Notes: generated from the sequence alone by a model not told the origin. DNA of 41,785 nucleotides from an uncultured Collinsella sp. (GCA_902494035.1 CABURV010000010.1:1-41785); one strand, 5' to 3'. Counted from the stretch's first letter, positions 1 to 8,189 are shown. Program-made: numbers and translations.

Positions 1-65
1 GCCGGGCCAGGCTTCGGGTTGGGAAGTTCGCGAAGTCCACTTTCCAACCCGAAGCCTGGCCCGGC
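1..65. repeat. 25-bp-arm inverted repeat at window edge
   Basis: Arms 1-25 and 41-65 are complementary along their whole length with a single G-U wobble (23/43). The 15-nt loop contains TTCGCGAA at 27-34. No T-tract follows on the + strand, so it is not a textbook terminator. A second hairpin at 3936-4007 has different arms but the same TCGCGAAG motif at its apex. It may end the gene left of the window, which cannot be seen. Confidence 0.85.
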
Positions 66-96
66 GTGACCTTGGGAGACCAAAGCCAAGCAAATT

Positions 97-147
97 TATA
101 CAATTCGCCCCCGTTGATTAAAAATCGTACAAGATGACGATCTTGTA
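97..147 (+). promoter_or_regulatory. Putative promoter and operator of the oleate hydratase gene
   Basis: A -10-like TATACA lies at 97-102 with a weak TTGGGA at 72-77 (19-bp spacing). Downstream, 128-147 is a perfect dyad with 8-bp arms (TACAAGAT / ATCTTGTA) around GACG, about 60 bp before the start codon. The dyad is seen directly. That it binds a repressor, for example a fatty-acid-responsive TetR-type protein, is inference; no such regulator is adjacent. Confidence 0.45.
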
Positions 148-210
148 TCGGTTAGGCCGTGTTGATCAGGGCAAAAGCTTGTTAACGAACTTCGTTGGCA
201 AGGAGGAGCC

Positions 211-2082
211 ATGTACTATTCAAGCGGAAACTGCGAAGCCTTTGCTCGCCCCAAGAAGCCTGCGGGCATCGATCACAAGAGTGCCTACATTATCGGCACC
301 GGTTTGGGCGCGCTTGCCGCAGCTTGCTACCTGGTGCGCGATGCGCAAATGCCCGGAAGCCACATCCATATCCTCGAAAAGGACCCCGTTGCGGGCGGCG
401 CCTGCGATGGCGCTGACATCCCCGGCGTGGGCTATGTCATGCGCGGCGGCCGCGAGATGGACAATCATTTTGAGGTCATGTGGGATCTCTTCCGCTCCAT
501 TCCCTCAATTGAGGATCCGGACATCACCGTACTCGACGAGTATTACTGGCTCAACAAGGAGGACCCCAACTACTCGTTGTGCCGCTCAACCAAGAATCGC
601 GGCCAAGACGGCGGCACCGACGGCAAGTTCGGCCTGTCGGACAAGGCGGCGACCGAGATCATGGACCTGTTCTTTACGCCCGACGAGGAGCTGGCGAACC
701 GCCCCATCACCGATTTCTTTGACGATGAGGTGCTCAACTCGAACTTCTGGATGTACTGGCGCACCATGTTCGCCTTTGAGAACTGGCACTCGGCGCTCGA
801 GATGAAACTCTATATCCGCCGCTACATCCACCACATCGCGGGTCTGCCCGACTTTAGCGCCCTGCGCTTCACCCGCTACAACCAGTACGAGTCGATGATT
901 CTGCCCATGCAGCGCTATCTCGAGGCGCACGGCGTGCAGTTCCACTTTGACACCAAGGTCGAAAACGTGCTGTTTGAAGTGGGCGGCGGCGAGGGTCCGC
1001 GCCGCGCCGTCACTGGCACCGGCCAGGACACGATTCAGCGAATCCAGCAGGCCACCTTTGCGCGCAACCCCTACAGCACGAACACCAAGAAGGTCGCGCG
1101 TCGCATCACCGTGACGCATGCGGGCGAGGTCTCGAACATCGATCTCACTGAGGATGACCTGGTCTTTATCACCAACGGCGGCTGTGTGGAAAACTCGACG
1201 ATCGGTGCGCAGGATAAGCCCGCCGCATGGGATCCGACGATTCGCCCTGGTGGCGGTTGGGACATGTGGCGTCGTATCGCAGTGCAAGATCCGAGCTTTG
1301 GTCATCCCGATAAGTTCTGTGGTGACCCCGAGAAGAGCAACTGGATGAGCGCCACGGTCACCACGCTCGACGGCGAGATCGTGCCCTATATCCAAAAGAT
1401 CTGCCATCGCGACCCCTTTACCGGGCACGTCGTGACCGGTGGCATTGTGACCTGCGAGGATTCGGGCTGGCTTATGAGCTGGACGATCAACCGCCAGCAG
1501 CAGTTCCGCGACCAGCCAAAAGATCAGCTGTGTGTATGGGTGTATGGCCTGTTTACCGACAAACCCGGCAACTACGTTAAGAAGGCTATGCGCGACTGCA
1601 CGGGCGAGGAGATTTGCCGGGAGTGGCTGTATCACCTGGGCGTACCCGAAGATAAGATTGGTGAGCTGGCAGCCAATCACGCCAATACTGTTCCCGTCAT
1701 GATGCCCTACATCACCGCCTTCTTTATGCCGCGCGAGGCGGGCGACCGCCCCGACGTCGTGCCCGATGGCGCCGTGAACTTCGCGTTCCTGGGCCAGTTT
1801 GCCGAGACGCCGCGCGACACGATCTTTACGACCGAGTACTCCATGCGTACCGGCATGGAAGCCGTCTACACGCTCTGCGATGTCGACCGCGGTGTACCCG
1901 AGGTCTGGGGCTCGGTCTTTGACGTGCGCGACCTCCTTATGAGCAGCGTCAAACTGCGTGACGGTGAGCCCATCACCAGCATGAAGCTGCCCATGGTCGA
2001 GCGCATCGCCCTAAAGGAAGTCCTCAAAAAGGTCGAGGGAACCGACATCGCCAAGCTCCTCAAAGAGTACGGCGCAATCTAG
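211..2082 (+). CDS. ohyA: Oleate hydratase (MCRA / OhyA family)
   Basis: The 623-residue product is an FAD-dependent fatty acid hydratase that adds water to the cis-9 double bond of oleate or linoleate, giving 10-hydroxy fatty acids and detoxifying host and dietary unsaturated fatty acids. An N-terminal dinucleotide-binding glycine motif is at about residues 29-36 (GTGLGALA), an acidic residue ending the second strand follows (LEK), and the family motif RGGREM is at 78-83; its glutamate E82 matches the water-activating residue known in this family. Length fits the family. The start is set by a strong AAGGAGG site 5 nt upstream. It appears monocistronic, with a dyad operator upstream and a hairpin at 2106-2142 downstream. 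The enzyme is normally cytosolic or peripheral at the membrane. Confidence 0.95.
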   Translation: MYYSSGNCEAFARPKKPAGIDHKSAYIIGTGLGALAAACYLVRDAQMPGSHIHILEKDPVAGGACDGADIPGVGYVMRGGREMDNHFEVMWDLFRSIPSIEDPDITVLDEYYWLNKEDPNYSLCRSTKNRGQDGGTDGKFGLSDKAATEIMDLFFTPDEELANRPITDFFDDEVLNSNFWMYWRTMFAFENWHSALEMKLYIRRYIHHIAGLPDFSALRFTRYNQYESMILPMQRYLEAHGVQFHFDTKVENVLFEVGGGEGPRRAVTGTGQDTIQRIQQATFARNPYSTNTKKVARRITVTHAGEVSNIDLTEDDLVFITNGGCVENSTIGAQDKPAAWDPTIRPGGGWDMWRRIAVQDPSFGHPDKFCGDPEKSNWMSATVTTLDGEIVPYIQKICHRDPFTGHVVTGGIVTCEDSGWLMSWTINRQQQFRDQPKDQLCVWVYGLFTDKPGNYVKKAMRDCTGEEICREWLYHLGVPEDKIGELAANHANTVPVMMPYITAFFMPREAGDRPDVVPDGAVNFAFLGQFAETPRDTIFTTEYSMRTGMEAVYTLCDVDRGVPEVWGSVFDVRDLLMSSVKLRDGEPITSMKLPMVERIALKEVLKKVEGTDIAKLLKEYGAI

Positions 2083-2105
2083 CACACAAGAATCGCTACA
2101 TGGAA

Positions 2106-2142
2106 AACCACCACGAAGGGAACGGACACCTTTGTGGTGGTT
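2106..2142. repeat. CCACCAC-type hairpin, GTCCC-loop family
   Basis: Arms 2106-2119 and 2129-2142 pair over 14 bp with one G-U. The loop carries GGAACGGACA, whose other strand reads TGTCCGTTCC. It lies between the converging oleate hydratase gene and the 2150-2821 gene, so it may act as a bidirectional terminator. The stem resembles those at 2901-2956 and 3808-3842. Confidence 0.8.
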
Positions 2143-2149
2143 GCAGCCT

Positions 2150-2821
2150 CTATCTACTTGCCGAGCCCGTGCTTCCCGATTCGGCGATCCAGGGCATCTC
2201 ATCCTCGAACAGCCATGTACGGGCAGACCCACTATCGCGTGCTGTCTGCGGGTTGGGCAAGCAGGTCTGTTCATAGGCATCCTGAATGCACTGACTCATA
2301 AAATCGTTGAGCTCGGTCTGGTCGCCCTCCATGACATAGGCGACATCGCCGTCCATGATGTAGATGCCCGGACCCTCATTGCCCTCGTAGCCCGGATCGT
2401 ACGAGACATCACATAACTTTGCGCCGTTTGCAGTGTCCAGCTCGATAGAAGAGTGGCATCCGCCAACCATGTCGTTCGCTTTTGCCCGATAGGACGCATA
2501 TCCGTACCAACGCTTAAATGTTTTGCCCTTGAGTAGCTCGGACGTCCTATCGATCAGGCTTGTATCCGTGGTATAGCGCATGGCCCCAAGCTGAATATGT
2601 GGATAATTACTAATGCCAAGCGCAGCCGGTTGCTCATCAAAATCAACGGTAATGGTCTCAGGCTTGTCGTCGCCGGTCAGAAGTTCGACAGATTGAATCA
2701 CAGGCTTGACCACCGGCTCCGTCACCGCAGCAGGTAGCAACGCCATGCCGACAGCGCCCATGCCAACCACGGTGATCGCAAGCGCCAAAACAATCAATCC
2801 AATACGGGCAGGACTTCTCAC
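2150..2821 (-). CDS. Membrane-anchored protein of unknown function
   Basis: I do not recognise this protein. From the GTG at 2821 it has 223 residues: a short basic N-terminus, one hydrophobic segment at about residues 6-28 that is either an uncleaved anchor or a signal peptide, then a soluble exported domain rich in Asp, Tyr and Gly with four cysteines that could form disulfides. The GTG start is preferred because GAGGTG lies about 8 nt upstream. An ATG 32 codons earlier would put the start inside the 2901-2956 palindrome and has no ribosome site. The next gene (3000-3668) is on the same strand with similar size and topology but shows no clear sequence similarity by eye. GC is lower than in neighbouring housekeeping genes, which suggests accessory DNA. 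Confidence 0.7.
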   Translation of the reverse strand: MRSPARIGLIVLALAITVVGMGAVGMALLPAAVTEPVVKPVIQSVELLTGDDKPETITVDFDEQPAALGISNYPHIQLGAMRYTTDTSLIDRTSELLKGKTFKRWYGYASYRAKANDMVGGCHSSIELDTANGAKLCDVSYDPGYEGNEGPGIYIMDGDVAYVMEGDQTELNDFMSQCIQDAYEQTCLPNPQTARDSGSARTWLFEDEMPWIAESGSTGSASR

Positions 2822-2900
2822 AGCAAAGCACCTCACAATGCAAGCCTTCGCCACCTGCACCAATGATATCGCAGCCAGCACTATTACCAAAAGGAGCCGC

Positions 2901-2956
2901 TCGTACCCCACCACCACAAAAGTGCCTGTCCCCTTTTGTGGTGGTGGGGTACGAGC
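2901..2956. repeat. Perfect 56-nt palindrome with GTCCC loop
   Basis: Arms 2901-2923 and 2934-2956 are perfectly complementary over 23 bp. The 10-nt loop is TGCCTGTCCC. It sits between two minus-strand genes. The stem contains GTACCCCACCACCACAAAA, largely shared with the copy at 3808-3842. A perfect arm of this length implies recent formation or selection on the structure. Confidence 0.9.
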
Positions 2957-2999
2957 CCGATATTGCCATGCTCGTTGAGCGACATTTCAATAAATGTCC

Positions 3000-3668
3000 C
3001 TACAGGATTTCATCCGGGCTGGCGGGCTTGGTTGTTTTGGGGATGCCAAGTTTGGATGACGCGAAATCATCAACATTGTCCTTGATCCCGTCTTTTGTAT
3101 AGACGGTGACCATATAGGTGCTGTACCCAAATTCGCTCTTGTCGCGTGTTGCCCAGGCCTGCCAGTAGGCGGCCCTGCTCCGTCCTTTTATTATTCCGAT
3201 GCGGCGAAGTTCTGTTCGCTTTAATTTTTGGTCGTTATCGATGGATCGGCCGGCCTCCTCGGTAAGCCCGCACTGTTCGATCAGCTTGTCGAGGACTTGG
3301 TTCATGTGATGCTCGTCGGTGTTTGGAGCATAGTCGTAGGCGAGGGTGATGGAGTCGAGGGGCTGGTCGTCGATCAAATAATTCATCGCCTGAGGTTCAA
3401 GGCCGAAATGAGGAGACTGTCCGTCGACCTGATCGAGCAGCGGTAACTTTGACCGCCAACTTCCGGTGGGAATTCCATCTTCGTAAAACACGCCGCGGCA
3501 GATAAAGGAGAGCGAGGTGGCACGCGAGCCGGCGTCGACCATTCCACATAAATCGAAGGGCGAGGCGATACCAAGGGAAAAGGGCGTGATGGCGATAAGG
3601 AAGAGTATCACGATGGGTACGGCGAGAATGGCGATGGCGTTACGGCAAGTGGAGCGAGACGGCTTCAT
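3000..3668 (-). CDS. Membrane-anchored protein of unknown function
   Basis: I do not recognise this protein. The 222-residue product starts at an ATG preceded by AGGGGG 5 nt upstream. A basic N-terminus (KPSRSTCR) and one hydrophobic segment at about residues 10-34 indicate a signal anchor. The remainder is a mixed, moderately charged extracytoplasmic domain with a Lys/Arg-rich stretch around residues 140-165. It has the same strand, length class and topology as the 2150-2821 product, and the two may be an accessory pair. The intervening perfect palindrome could uncouple their transcription. The base composition is more AT-rich than in flanking core genes. Confidence 0.75.
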   Translation of the reverse strand: MKPSRSTCRNAIAILAVPIVILFLIAITPFSLGIASPFDLCGMVDAGSRATSLSFICRGVFYEDGIPTGSWRSKLPLLDQVDGQSPHFGLEPQAMNYLIDDQPLDSITLAYDYAPNTDEHHMNQVLDKLIEQCGLTEEAGRSIDNDQKLKRTELRRIGIIKGRSRAAYWQAWATRDKSEFGYSTYMVTVYTKDGIKDNVDDFASSKLGIPKTTKPASPDEIL

Positions 3669-3807
3669 ATGTGCCCCCTAAGACAAATAGCAGACAAGTT
3701 CCATAACAAATGAATAATCTCAGATAACAATTTATTTTAGCCCATAACAAGCGTGGACAACGGACATTGGGCAGGCCTGTTTGCCCGGTCATTCATTTTC
3801 GTACCCC

Positions 3808-3842
3808 ACCACCACAAAGGCGCCCGTCCCCTTTGTGGTGGT
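3808..3842. repeat. CCACCAC-type hairpin, GTCCC-loop family
   Basis: Arms 3808-3819 and 3831-3842 pair perfectly over 12 bp. The loop is GCGCCCGTCCC. The stem and outer left flank (GTACCCC) match the palindrome at 2901-2956, but the outer right flank differs, so this copy has lost its outer pairing. Confidence 0.85.
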
Positions 3843-3849
3843 TTTCGAC

Positions 3850-3880
3850 AAAAAGAAGCCGCCCCGATAACGGGGGCGGC
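3850..3880 (-). terminator. Rho-independent terminator of the aconitase-family gene
   Basis: On the minus strand GCCGCCCC (3880-3873) pairs with GGGGCGGC (3865-3858) around a short loop and is followed by TTCTTTTT (3857-3850). It lies about 140 nt after the stop of the 4019-6319 gene; the long hairpin at 3936-4007 lies between. Confidence 0.8.
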
Positions 3881-3935
3881 ACCAAGCAAGTCTATTTATT
3901 AGCGTCCCTCAAGACCCAACGAGAACGTCGCGGTA

Positions 3936-4007
3936 GCCCCGGACACACCTTTCCCTCGGGCGACCCTCGCGAAGCGCGTGAGCACGAGGGAAAGGTGTGT
4001 CCGGGGC
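3936..4007. repeat. Perfect 23-bp-arm inverted repeat with TCGCGAAG apex
   Basis: Arms 3936-3958 and 3985-4007 are perfectly complementary. The 26-nt loop contains TCGCGAAG at 3967-3974, almost exactly at the centre, as in the hairpin at 1-65. The arms of the two elements are unrelated. It begins 12 nt after the stop of the minus-strand aconitase-family gene, so it forms part of that gene's 3' untranslated region. Confidence 0.9.
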
Positions 4008-4018
4008 GTACAGCAACG

Positions 4019-6319
4019 TTACTCGGCAGCGGCCTTGAACTTGTTGTAGTTGATCAGGCAGCCGGCCTTGACGATGGCACGCTCCTCTGCCGTCATATCG
4101 GCAATATAGAGCTCAATCTGCTCGATCGTGCCGTCGGCACGCACCACGTAGGCGGCGATATTCCTCAAGTCGCCATCGAGCGCGGCACGGATACCCGGCA
4201 CAAAGACGTAGTCGCCCACCTCAAAGTTGGGCTCGGCCTCCATCTGGAAAGGCACCATGCCCCAGTTCATCACGTTGGAGCGATAGCGCTTGGTGGCGTA
4301 CTCGTGGACGATGTTGGCCAGGCCGCCAATTACGCGCTGGCAGCTCGCGGCCTGCTCGCGGGCAGAACCGTCACCGGGCTTCTTGGCATAGAGCATAGAG
4401 CCGTACTCGGTCGCCTTGGTGTCTGCCGCGACACCCGCGCCGGCCAGCGCCTCAAACACGCCGGCAAGCTCGGCATCGAGTGCCGCTAGGTCGCCTGCTG
4501 CCTCGCCGGCAATGCGGCGCTTTTCCACCGCATCGACCTCCTTGGAGCGACCCACGTAGGCCGGATCGCGGCGGCTCAGGGTAAACTCGGCCAGACCCAG
4601 CGGGTTGGAGCGGAAGGAGCTCGTCTCGCCCGAAGGAATGAGCTCGTCAGTCGTGGTGACCGGGTCCATGATCTTGGAGCACACCTTGAGCAGGATATCG
4701 TCGCCGAGGGGCTCCATCGCGGGCCACGGCTTGATGTTGGGACCCTCGACTAGTTCGTCGGCAGGCTCTGCCTTGCCAAAGCCCCAGTACACACGCTTTT
4801 TGTACGGCGCGTCGTCAAAGGTGTACTCGCAGGCCTCGTCCCAAGTCTCCTCGGGCAGGTCGGTCGCCGGCGTCAGGACGCCGCCGTTGGCAGCCGTCGC
4901 CGCAATGGAGCGTGCGTCCATCAGGGCCACGGCGCTCAGCTGGCCATTGCCCGGCTTGGAACCCTCGCGGTTGGGGAAGTTGCGCGTGGTGTGGCGGATG
5001 GACAGGCCGTTGTTGGCGGGCGTGTCGCCGGCGCCAAAGCACGGGCCGCAGAACGCCGTGCGCACAATCGCGCCGGCCTCCATAAGGTCGTAGATATAGC
5101 CGCGGCGCGTAAGCTCGAGTGCCACGGGCTGGCTCGTGGGATAGACCGACAGCGAGAACTCGCCGCAGCCGGTGTTGGCGCCCTTGAGCACGCGGGCGGC
5201 CTGGACCACGGAGTCGTAGTTGCCGCCCGAGCAGCCGGCGATAACGCCCTGCTGCACGTGCAGCTTGCCGTCGACGATCTTGTCGAGCAGGCTAAAGTGC
5301 GTCTTGCCCTCGCCGATCTTGGCAGCCTCGAGCTCTACCTCGTGAAGAATGTCCTCGAGGTTCTCGTTGAGCTCGTCGATCTCAAAGCCGTTGGAAGGAT
5401 GGAATGGCAGCGCGATCATGGGCTTGATGCTCGACAGATCGACTTCGACGCAGCCGTCGTAGTAGGCGACATCAGCGGGCTTGAGCTCGCGGTAGTCGTC
5501 GCCGCGGCCGTGCATGGTCAAAAACGCGTGCGTGTCCTCGTCAGTGGCCCAGATGCTCGACAGGCAGGTGGTCTCGGTAGTCATGACATCGACGCCGTTG
5601 CGGTAGTCGGTCGTCATGCTCGCGATGCCGGGGCCCACAAACTCCATGACCTTGTTCTTAACGTAGCCCTTGGCAAAGACGGCGCGGATGATGGCGAGTG
5701 CCACATCGTGCGGGCCGACGCCGGGACGCGGGGCGCCCGTGAGGTAGATGGCGACAACGCCGGGATAGGCAACATCGTAGGTGTCACGCAGCAGCTGCTT
5801 TGCCAGCTCACCGCCGCCCTCGCCCACGGCCATGGTGCCCAGGGCGCCGTAGCGGGTGTGCGAGTCGGAGCCCAAGATCATCTTGCCGCAATCGGCGAAG
5901 TTCTCGCGCATAAAGGAGTGGATGACGGCGATGTGCGGCGGGACGAAGATGCCGCCGTACTTCTTGGCCGCGGAAAGACCAAAGACGTGGTCGTCCTCGT
6001 TGATGGTGCCGCCCACGGCGCACAGCGAGTTATGGCAGTTGGTGAGCACGTAAGGCAGCGGGAACTGTTCCATGCCCGAGGCGCGCGCCGTCTGGATGAT
6101 GCCGACGAAGGTGATGTCGTGGCTCGCCATGGCATCGAAACGAATCTTGAGCGCCTCGGGATCTCCGGACGTATTGTGTGCCTGGAGGATCGAATACGCG
6201 ATGGTGCCACGCCTGGCATCCTCAGGTGTCTGCGTAATACCGCGCTCGGCAGCCTCGGCCGCAGGCACGACCTCGCTGCCGCCGCGCAGGTAGACGCCGT
6301 CCTCGTACAGCTTAACCAT
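4019..6319 (-). CDS. Aconitase-family hydratase (YbhJ-like)
   Basis: The 766-residue product belongs to the aconitase superfamily of [4Fe-4S] hydro-lyases. It resembles the poorly characterised YbhJ-type hydratases more than AcnA or AcnB; a role in citrate/isocitrate interconversion is possible but unproven. Visible family marks are GSDSHTRYGALG in the first half, a cysteine in AGCSGG, and CGPC followed by the Asn/Arg-rich TTRNFPNREG segment, which together supply cluster ligands and substrate contacts. A swivelling C-terminal domain follows (around VMNWGMVPF). The ATG at 6319 is chosen because GGGAG lies 5 nt upstream and the product then begins MVKLYEDGVYL as in YbhJ-type proteins. The frame stays open for 93 more codons upstream, but that stretch covers dispersed repeats and lacks protein-like sequence. 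It is monocistronic with its own terminator. Confidence 0.85.
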   Translation of the reverse strand: MVKLYEDGVYLRGGSEVVPAAEAAERGITQTPEDARRGTIAYSILQAHNTSGDPEALKIRFDAMASHDITFVGIIQTARASGMEQFPLPYVLTNCHNSLCAVGGTINEDDHVFGLSAAKKYGGIFVPPHIAVIHSFMRENFADCGKMILGSDSHTRYGALGTMAVGEGGGELAKQLLRDTYDVAYPGVVAIYLTGAPRPGVGPHDVALAIIRAVFAKGYVKNKVMEFVGPGIASMTTDYRNGVDVMTTETTCLSSIWATDEDTHAFLTMHGRGDDYRELKPADVAYYDGCVEVDLSSIKPMIALPFHPSNGFEIDELNENLEDILHEVELEAAKIGEGKTHFSLLDKIVDGKLHVQQGVIAGCSGGNYDSVVQAARVLKGANTGCGEFSLSVYPTSQPVALELTRRGYIYDLMEAGAIVRTAFCGPCFGAGDTPANNGLSIRHTTRNFPNREGSKPGNGQLSAVALMDARSIAATAANGGVLTPATDLPEETWDEACEYTFDDAPYKKRVYWGFGKAEPADELVEGPNIKPWPAMEPLGDDILLKVCSKIMDPVTTTDELIPSGETSSFRSNPLGLAEFTLSRRDPAYVGRSKEVDAVEKRRIAGEAAGDLAALDAELAGVFEALAGAGVAADTKATEYGSMLYAKKPGDGSAREQAASCQRVIGGLANIVHEYATKRYRSNVMNWGMVPFQMEAEPNFEVGDYVFVPGIRAALDGDLRNIAAYVVRADGTIEQIELYIADMTAEERAIVKAGCLINYNKFKAAAE

Positions 6320-6477
6320 ACTGTCTCCCACTCTGCCCGAAAGGCTCGGGCGCATAGCATACATTCGTTCAATATCGTGCCATAGAACGGTTGCGAGTGA
6401 GTTACGAATCTCAACGTTCACTTTATCTCGGTAAAGCATAGAACGAGCCCGGTGTAGTGACATCAGACTTGGTGCAA

Positions 6478-6525
6478 GGAGTGTCCCAAAGTGCCGGCAC
6501 AAAAGGAACGTCCCCAAGCGCCAGC
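6478..6525. repeat. Dispersed repeat, copy of 26116-26163
   Basis: This 48-bp stretch carries GTGCCGGCAC and GGAACGTCCCC. It is nearly identical to 26116-26163, differing at only a few positions. It belongs to the GTCCC-core family and lies in the 5' flank of the aconitase-family gene. Confidence 0.75.
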
Positions 6526-6530
6526 CAAAA

Positions 6531-6598
6531 ATGGGAGTGGATAATCCCCCGTTTCTAGCCCTCAAGCGGACCAAAAGTGGGAGATTATCCACTCTCAT
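6531..6598. repeat. 20-bp-arm inverted repeat
   Basis: Arms 6531-6550 and 6579-6598 match at 18 of 20 positions around a 28-nt loop. The stem contains AGTGGATAATC. It lies between hspR (ending 6632) and the aconitase-family gene, both on the minus strand, so it could terminate hspR transcription. Only short T-runs flank it. The interval 6320-6631 holds this repeat and the one at 6478-6525 and nothing gene-like. Confidence 0.75.
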
Positions 6599-6631
6599 AT
6601 TGTTAGGATTTGCGTCGTAGAGCCGCCGTAA

Positions 6632-7048
6632 CTAAAGATCGGTTCCCGCGCCTAGCAGCTTGCGCATGACTTGCTCGGGGTTGACTGAGCCGTCGCGCGG
6701 GGCCAGGGCGGTGATCTTCTTCTGCATCTTGTACTCGTGCAGCTCGTCCTCGAGCTGGCGCACGCGGGCGCGGAGCTTTTCGTTCTCGCGCTCACGTTCC
6801 TCGGCACGCTCCTTCATATCGAGGATGCGCACCACGCCGGCGAGGTTGATACCCTCGTCGGTCAGTTGGTTGATGAGCTCCAGGCGCTCGATATCGGCAC
6901 GCGAATACAGGCGCGTGTTGCCGCCCGAGCGCTGGGGGTTCACCAGGCCCTTGGACTCGTAGACGCGCAGAGTCTGCGGATGCATGCCGGTCAGCTCGGC
7001 CGCCACGCTGATCATGTACAGCGGTTTGTTCCTATTGTCCTCGGCCAT
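6632..7048 (-). CDS. hspR: MerR-family heat-shock repressor HspR
   Basis: The 138-residue product is the HspR repressor that controls the dnaK operon in actinobacteria, using DnaK itself as co-repressor. The MerR-type winged helix covers residues 10-80, with the recognition region MHPQTLRVYESKGLVNP and the wing RSGGNTRLYS. A coiled coil of heptads rich in Glu/Arg spans about 80-115. The short C-terminal tail replaces the effector domain of other MerR proteins. It is the last gene of dnaK-grpE-dnaJ-hspR, the order typical of actinobacteria, so it should repress its own operon. The gap after dnaJ is 72 nt. Confidence 0.95.
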   Translation of the reverse strand: MAEDNRNKPLYMISVAAELTGMHPQTLRVYESKGLVNPQRSGGNTRLYSRADIERLELINQLTDEGINLAGVVRILDMKERAEERERENEKLRARVRQLEDELHEYKMQKKITALAPRDGSVNPEQVMRKLLGAGTDL

Positions 7049-7120
7049 GCTACCTGACCCCTTTCCGTCTCGTTATCGTCCATCATAAGCCCGCGGGCGC
7101 GGGCGTGCGCCACGACCGCC

Positions 7121-8086
7121 CTAGAACGTCGCCTTGTAACGGTTGACCTTCTCGCGATAATCGCGCGTGTCGGCCTCGCGCAGCTTGGTCATGGCATCGC
7201 GCTCATCGTCGGACAGGTTCGAGGGAACCTGCACCTTGATCTCGACGAGCAGCGCACCCGTGCGGCCACGGTGCTTAACGTCGGGCGCCCCCATTTCCTT
7301 AAAGCGGAACTTCTTGCCCGTCTGGGTGCCAGCGGGCACCTTCAGACGAACCGTCGCGCCGCCGGGCGTGGGCACATCAACCGTGCAGCCGAGCGCCGCC
7401 TCGTAGACCGAGATCGGCACCTCCATGGTCACGTCGGCACCCTTGCGCTTAAACAGCGGATGCTCCTCCACGTGCGTGGTCACGACCAGGTCGCCGCGCT
7501 CGCCGCCGGCAACGCCGTACTCGCCGCGACGTTTGTAACGCAGCTTGCCTCCGTCGACCGCGCCCGCAGGCACCGAGACCGTAATGGTCTGCTGCTCGCC
7601 CGTCGAGGGAATGCGGTAGGTAACCTTGTGCGTCACGCCGCGAAACGCGTCCTCGGCCGTCACATCGACGGTCAGCGACAGGTCGCCGCCCTTGCGTGCG
7701 CGGTTGCGGCCCGCGCCCGCACCGGCAGCACCCGCGGCACCGGCAAAGCCCGAGCCCCAGTCGCTGCCCCAGGCGCCGTTGCCGCTGAAGATGCTGTCGA
7801 AGATATCGCCCCAACCGCTCGCGCCGGCACCGGCGCCGTAGCCACCGCTATACGCGCCGCCCGCGCCCGGCATGCCGCCGAACATGAGCATCTGGTCGTA
7901 CTCTTTGCGCTTCTTCTCGTCCGAAAGCGTCTCGTAGGCCTCACTAATCTCCTTAAACTTGGCCTCGTCGCCGCCGGCATCGGGGTGATATTTTTGCGCG
8001 AGCTTGCGAAACGCGCTCTTGATCTCTTTGTCGGAGGCGCTCTTGGATACGCCCAGGATGTCATAGAAGGTTTTGCCTGCAGCCAT
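7121..8086 (-). CDS. dnaJ: DnaJ-type co-chaperone without zinc finger (CbpA-like)
   Basis: The 321-residue J-protein stimulates DnaK ATPase and delivers substrates. The J domain is at residues 6-70 with HPD at 34-36. A Gly/Ala/Ser-rich linker follows at about 75-130, then two beta-barrel client-binding domains. The four CxxCxGxG zinc repeats of classical DnaJ are absent, making this a class II J-protein like CbpA even though it occupies the operon position of dnaJ. The start ATG has GGAG a few bases upstream. A 108-nt gap with a strong hairpin separates it from grpE. Confidence 0.93.
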   Translation of the reverse strand: MAAGKTFYDILGVSKSASDKEIKSAFRKLAQKYHPDAGGDEAKFKEISEAYETLSDEKKRKEYDQMLMFGGMPGAGGAYSGGYGAGAGASGWGDIFDSIFSGNGAWGSDWGSGFAGAAGAAGAGAGRNRARKGGDLSLTVDVTAEDAFRGVTHKVTYRIPSTGEQQTITVSVPAGAVDGGKLRYKRRGEYGVAGGERGDLVVTTHVEEHPLFKRKGADVTMEVPISVYEAALGCTVDVPTPGGATVRLKVPAGTQTGKKFRFKEMGAPDVKHRGRTGALLVEIKVQVPSNLSDDERDAMTKLREADTRDYREKVNRYKATF

Positions 8087-8159
8087 CGTAGCTCCTCTCC
8101 TGTTATATCCGCCGCCCCTGCGGACGGCGGCTCATGCTTTCATATGGCACTAGGCCAGA

Positions 8160-8189
8160 AAGGGCCCCGGGTGTTGCCCCGGGGCCCTT
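8160..8189 (-). terminator. Strong intra-operon hairpin between grpE and dnaJ
   Basis: Arms 8160-8171 and 8178-8189 pair perfectly over 12 GC-rich bp with a 6-nt loop, starting 5 nt after the grpE stop codon. On the minus strand only CTTTCT follows, so termination is probably partial. It could set the dnaK-grpE to dnaJ-hspR ratio or mark an mRNA processing site (inference). Confidence 0.7.

Noticed and set aside
2822..2917. Upstream ATG start for the 2150-2821 gene
   Set aside because: It would begin inside the perfect palindrome at 2901-2956 and lacks a Shine-Dalgarno sequence; the GTG at 2821 has one.
6320..6598. N-terminal extension of the aconitase-family protein
   Set aside because: The 93 extra codons run through the inverted repeat at 6531-6598 and a dispersed repeat, have no ribosome site, and do not look like the family; the ATG at 6319 does.
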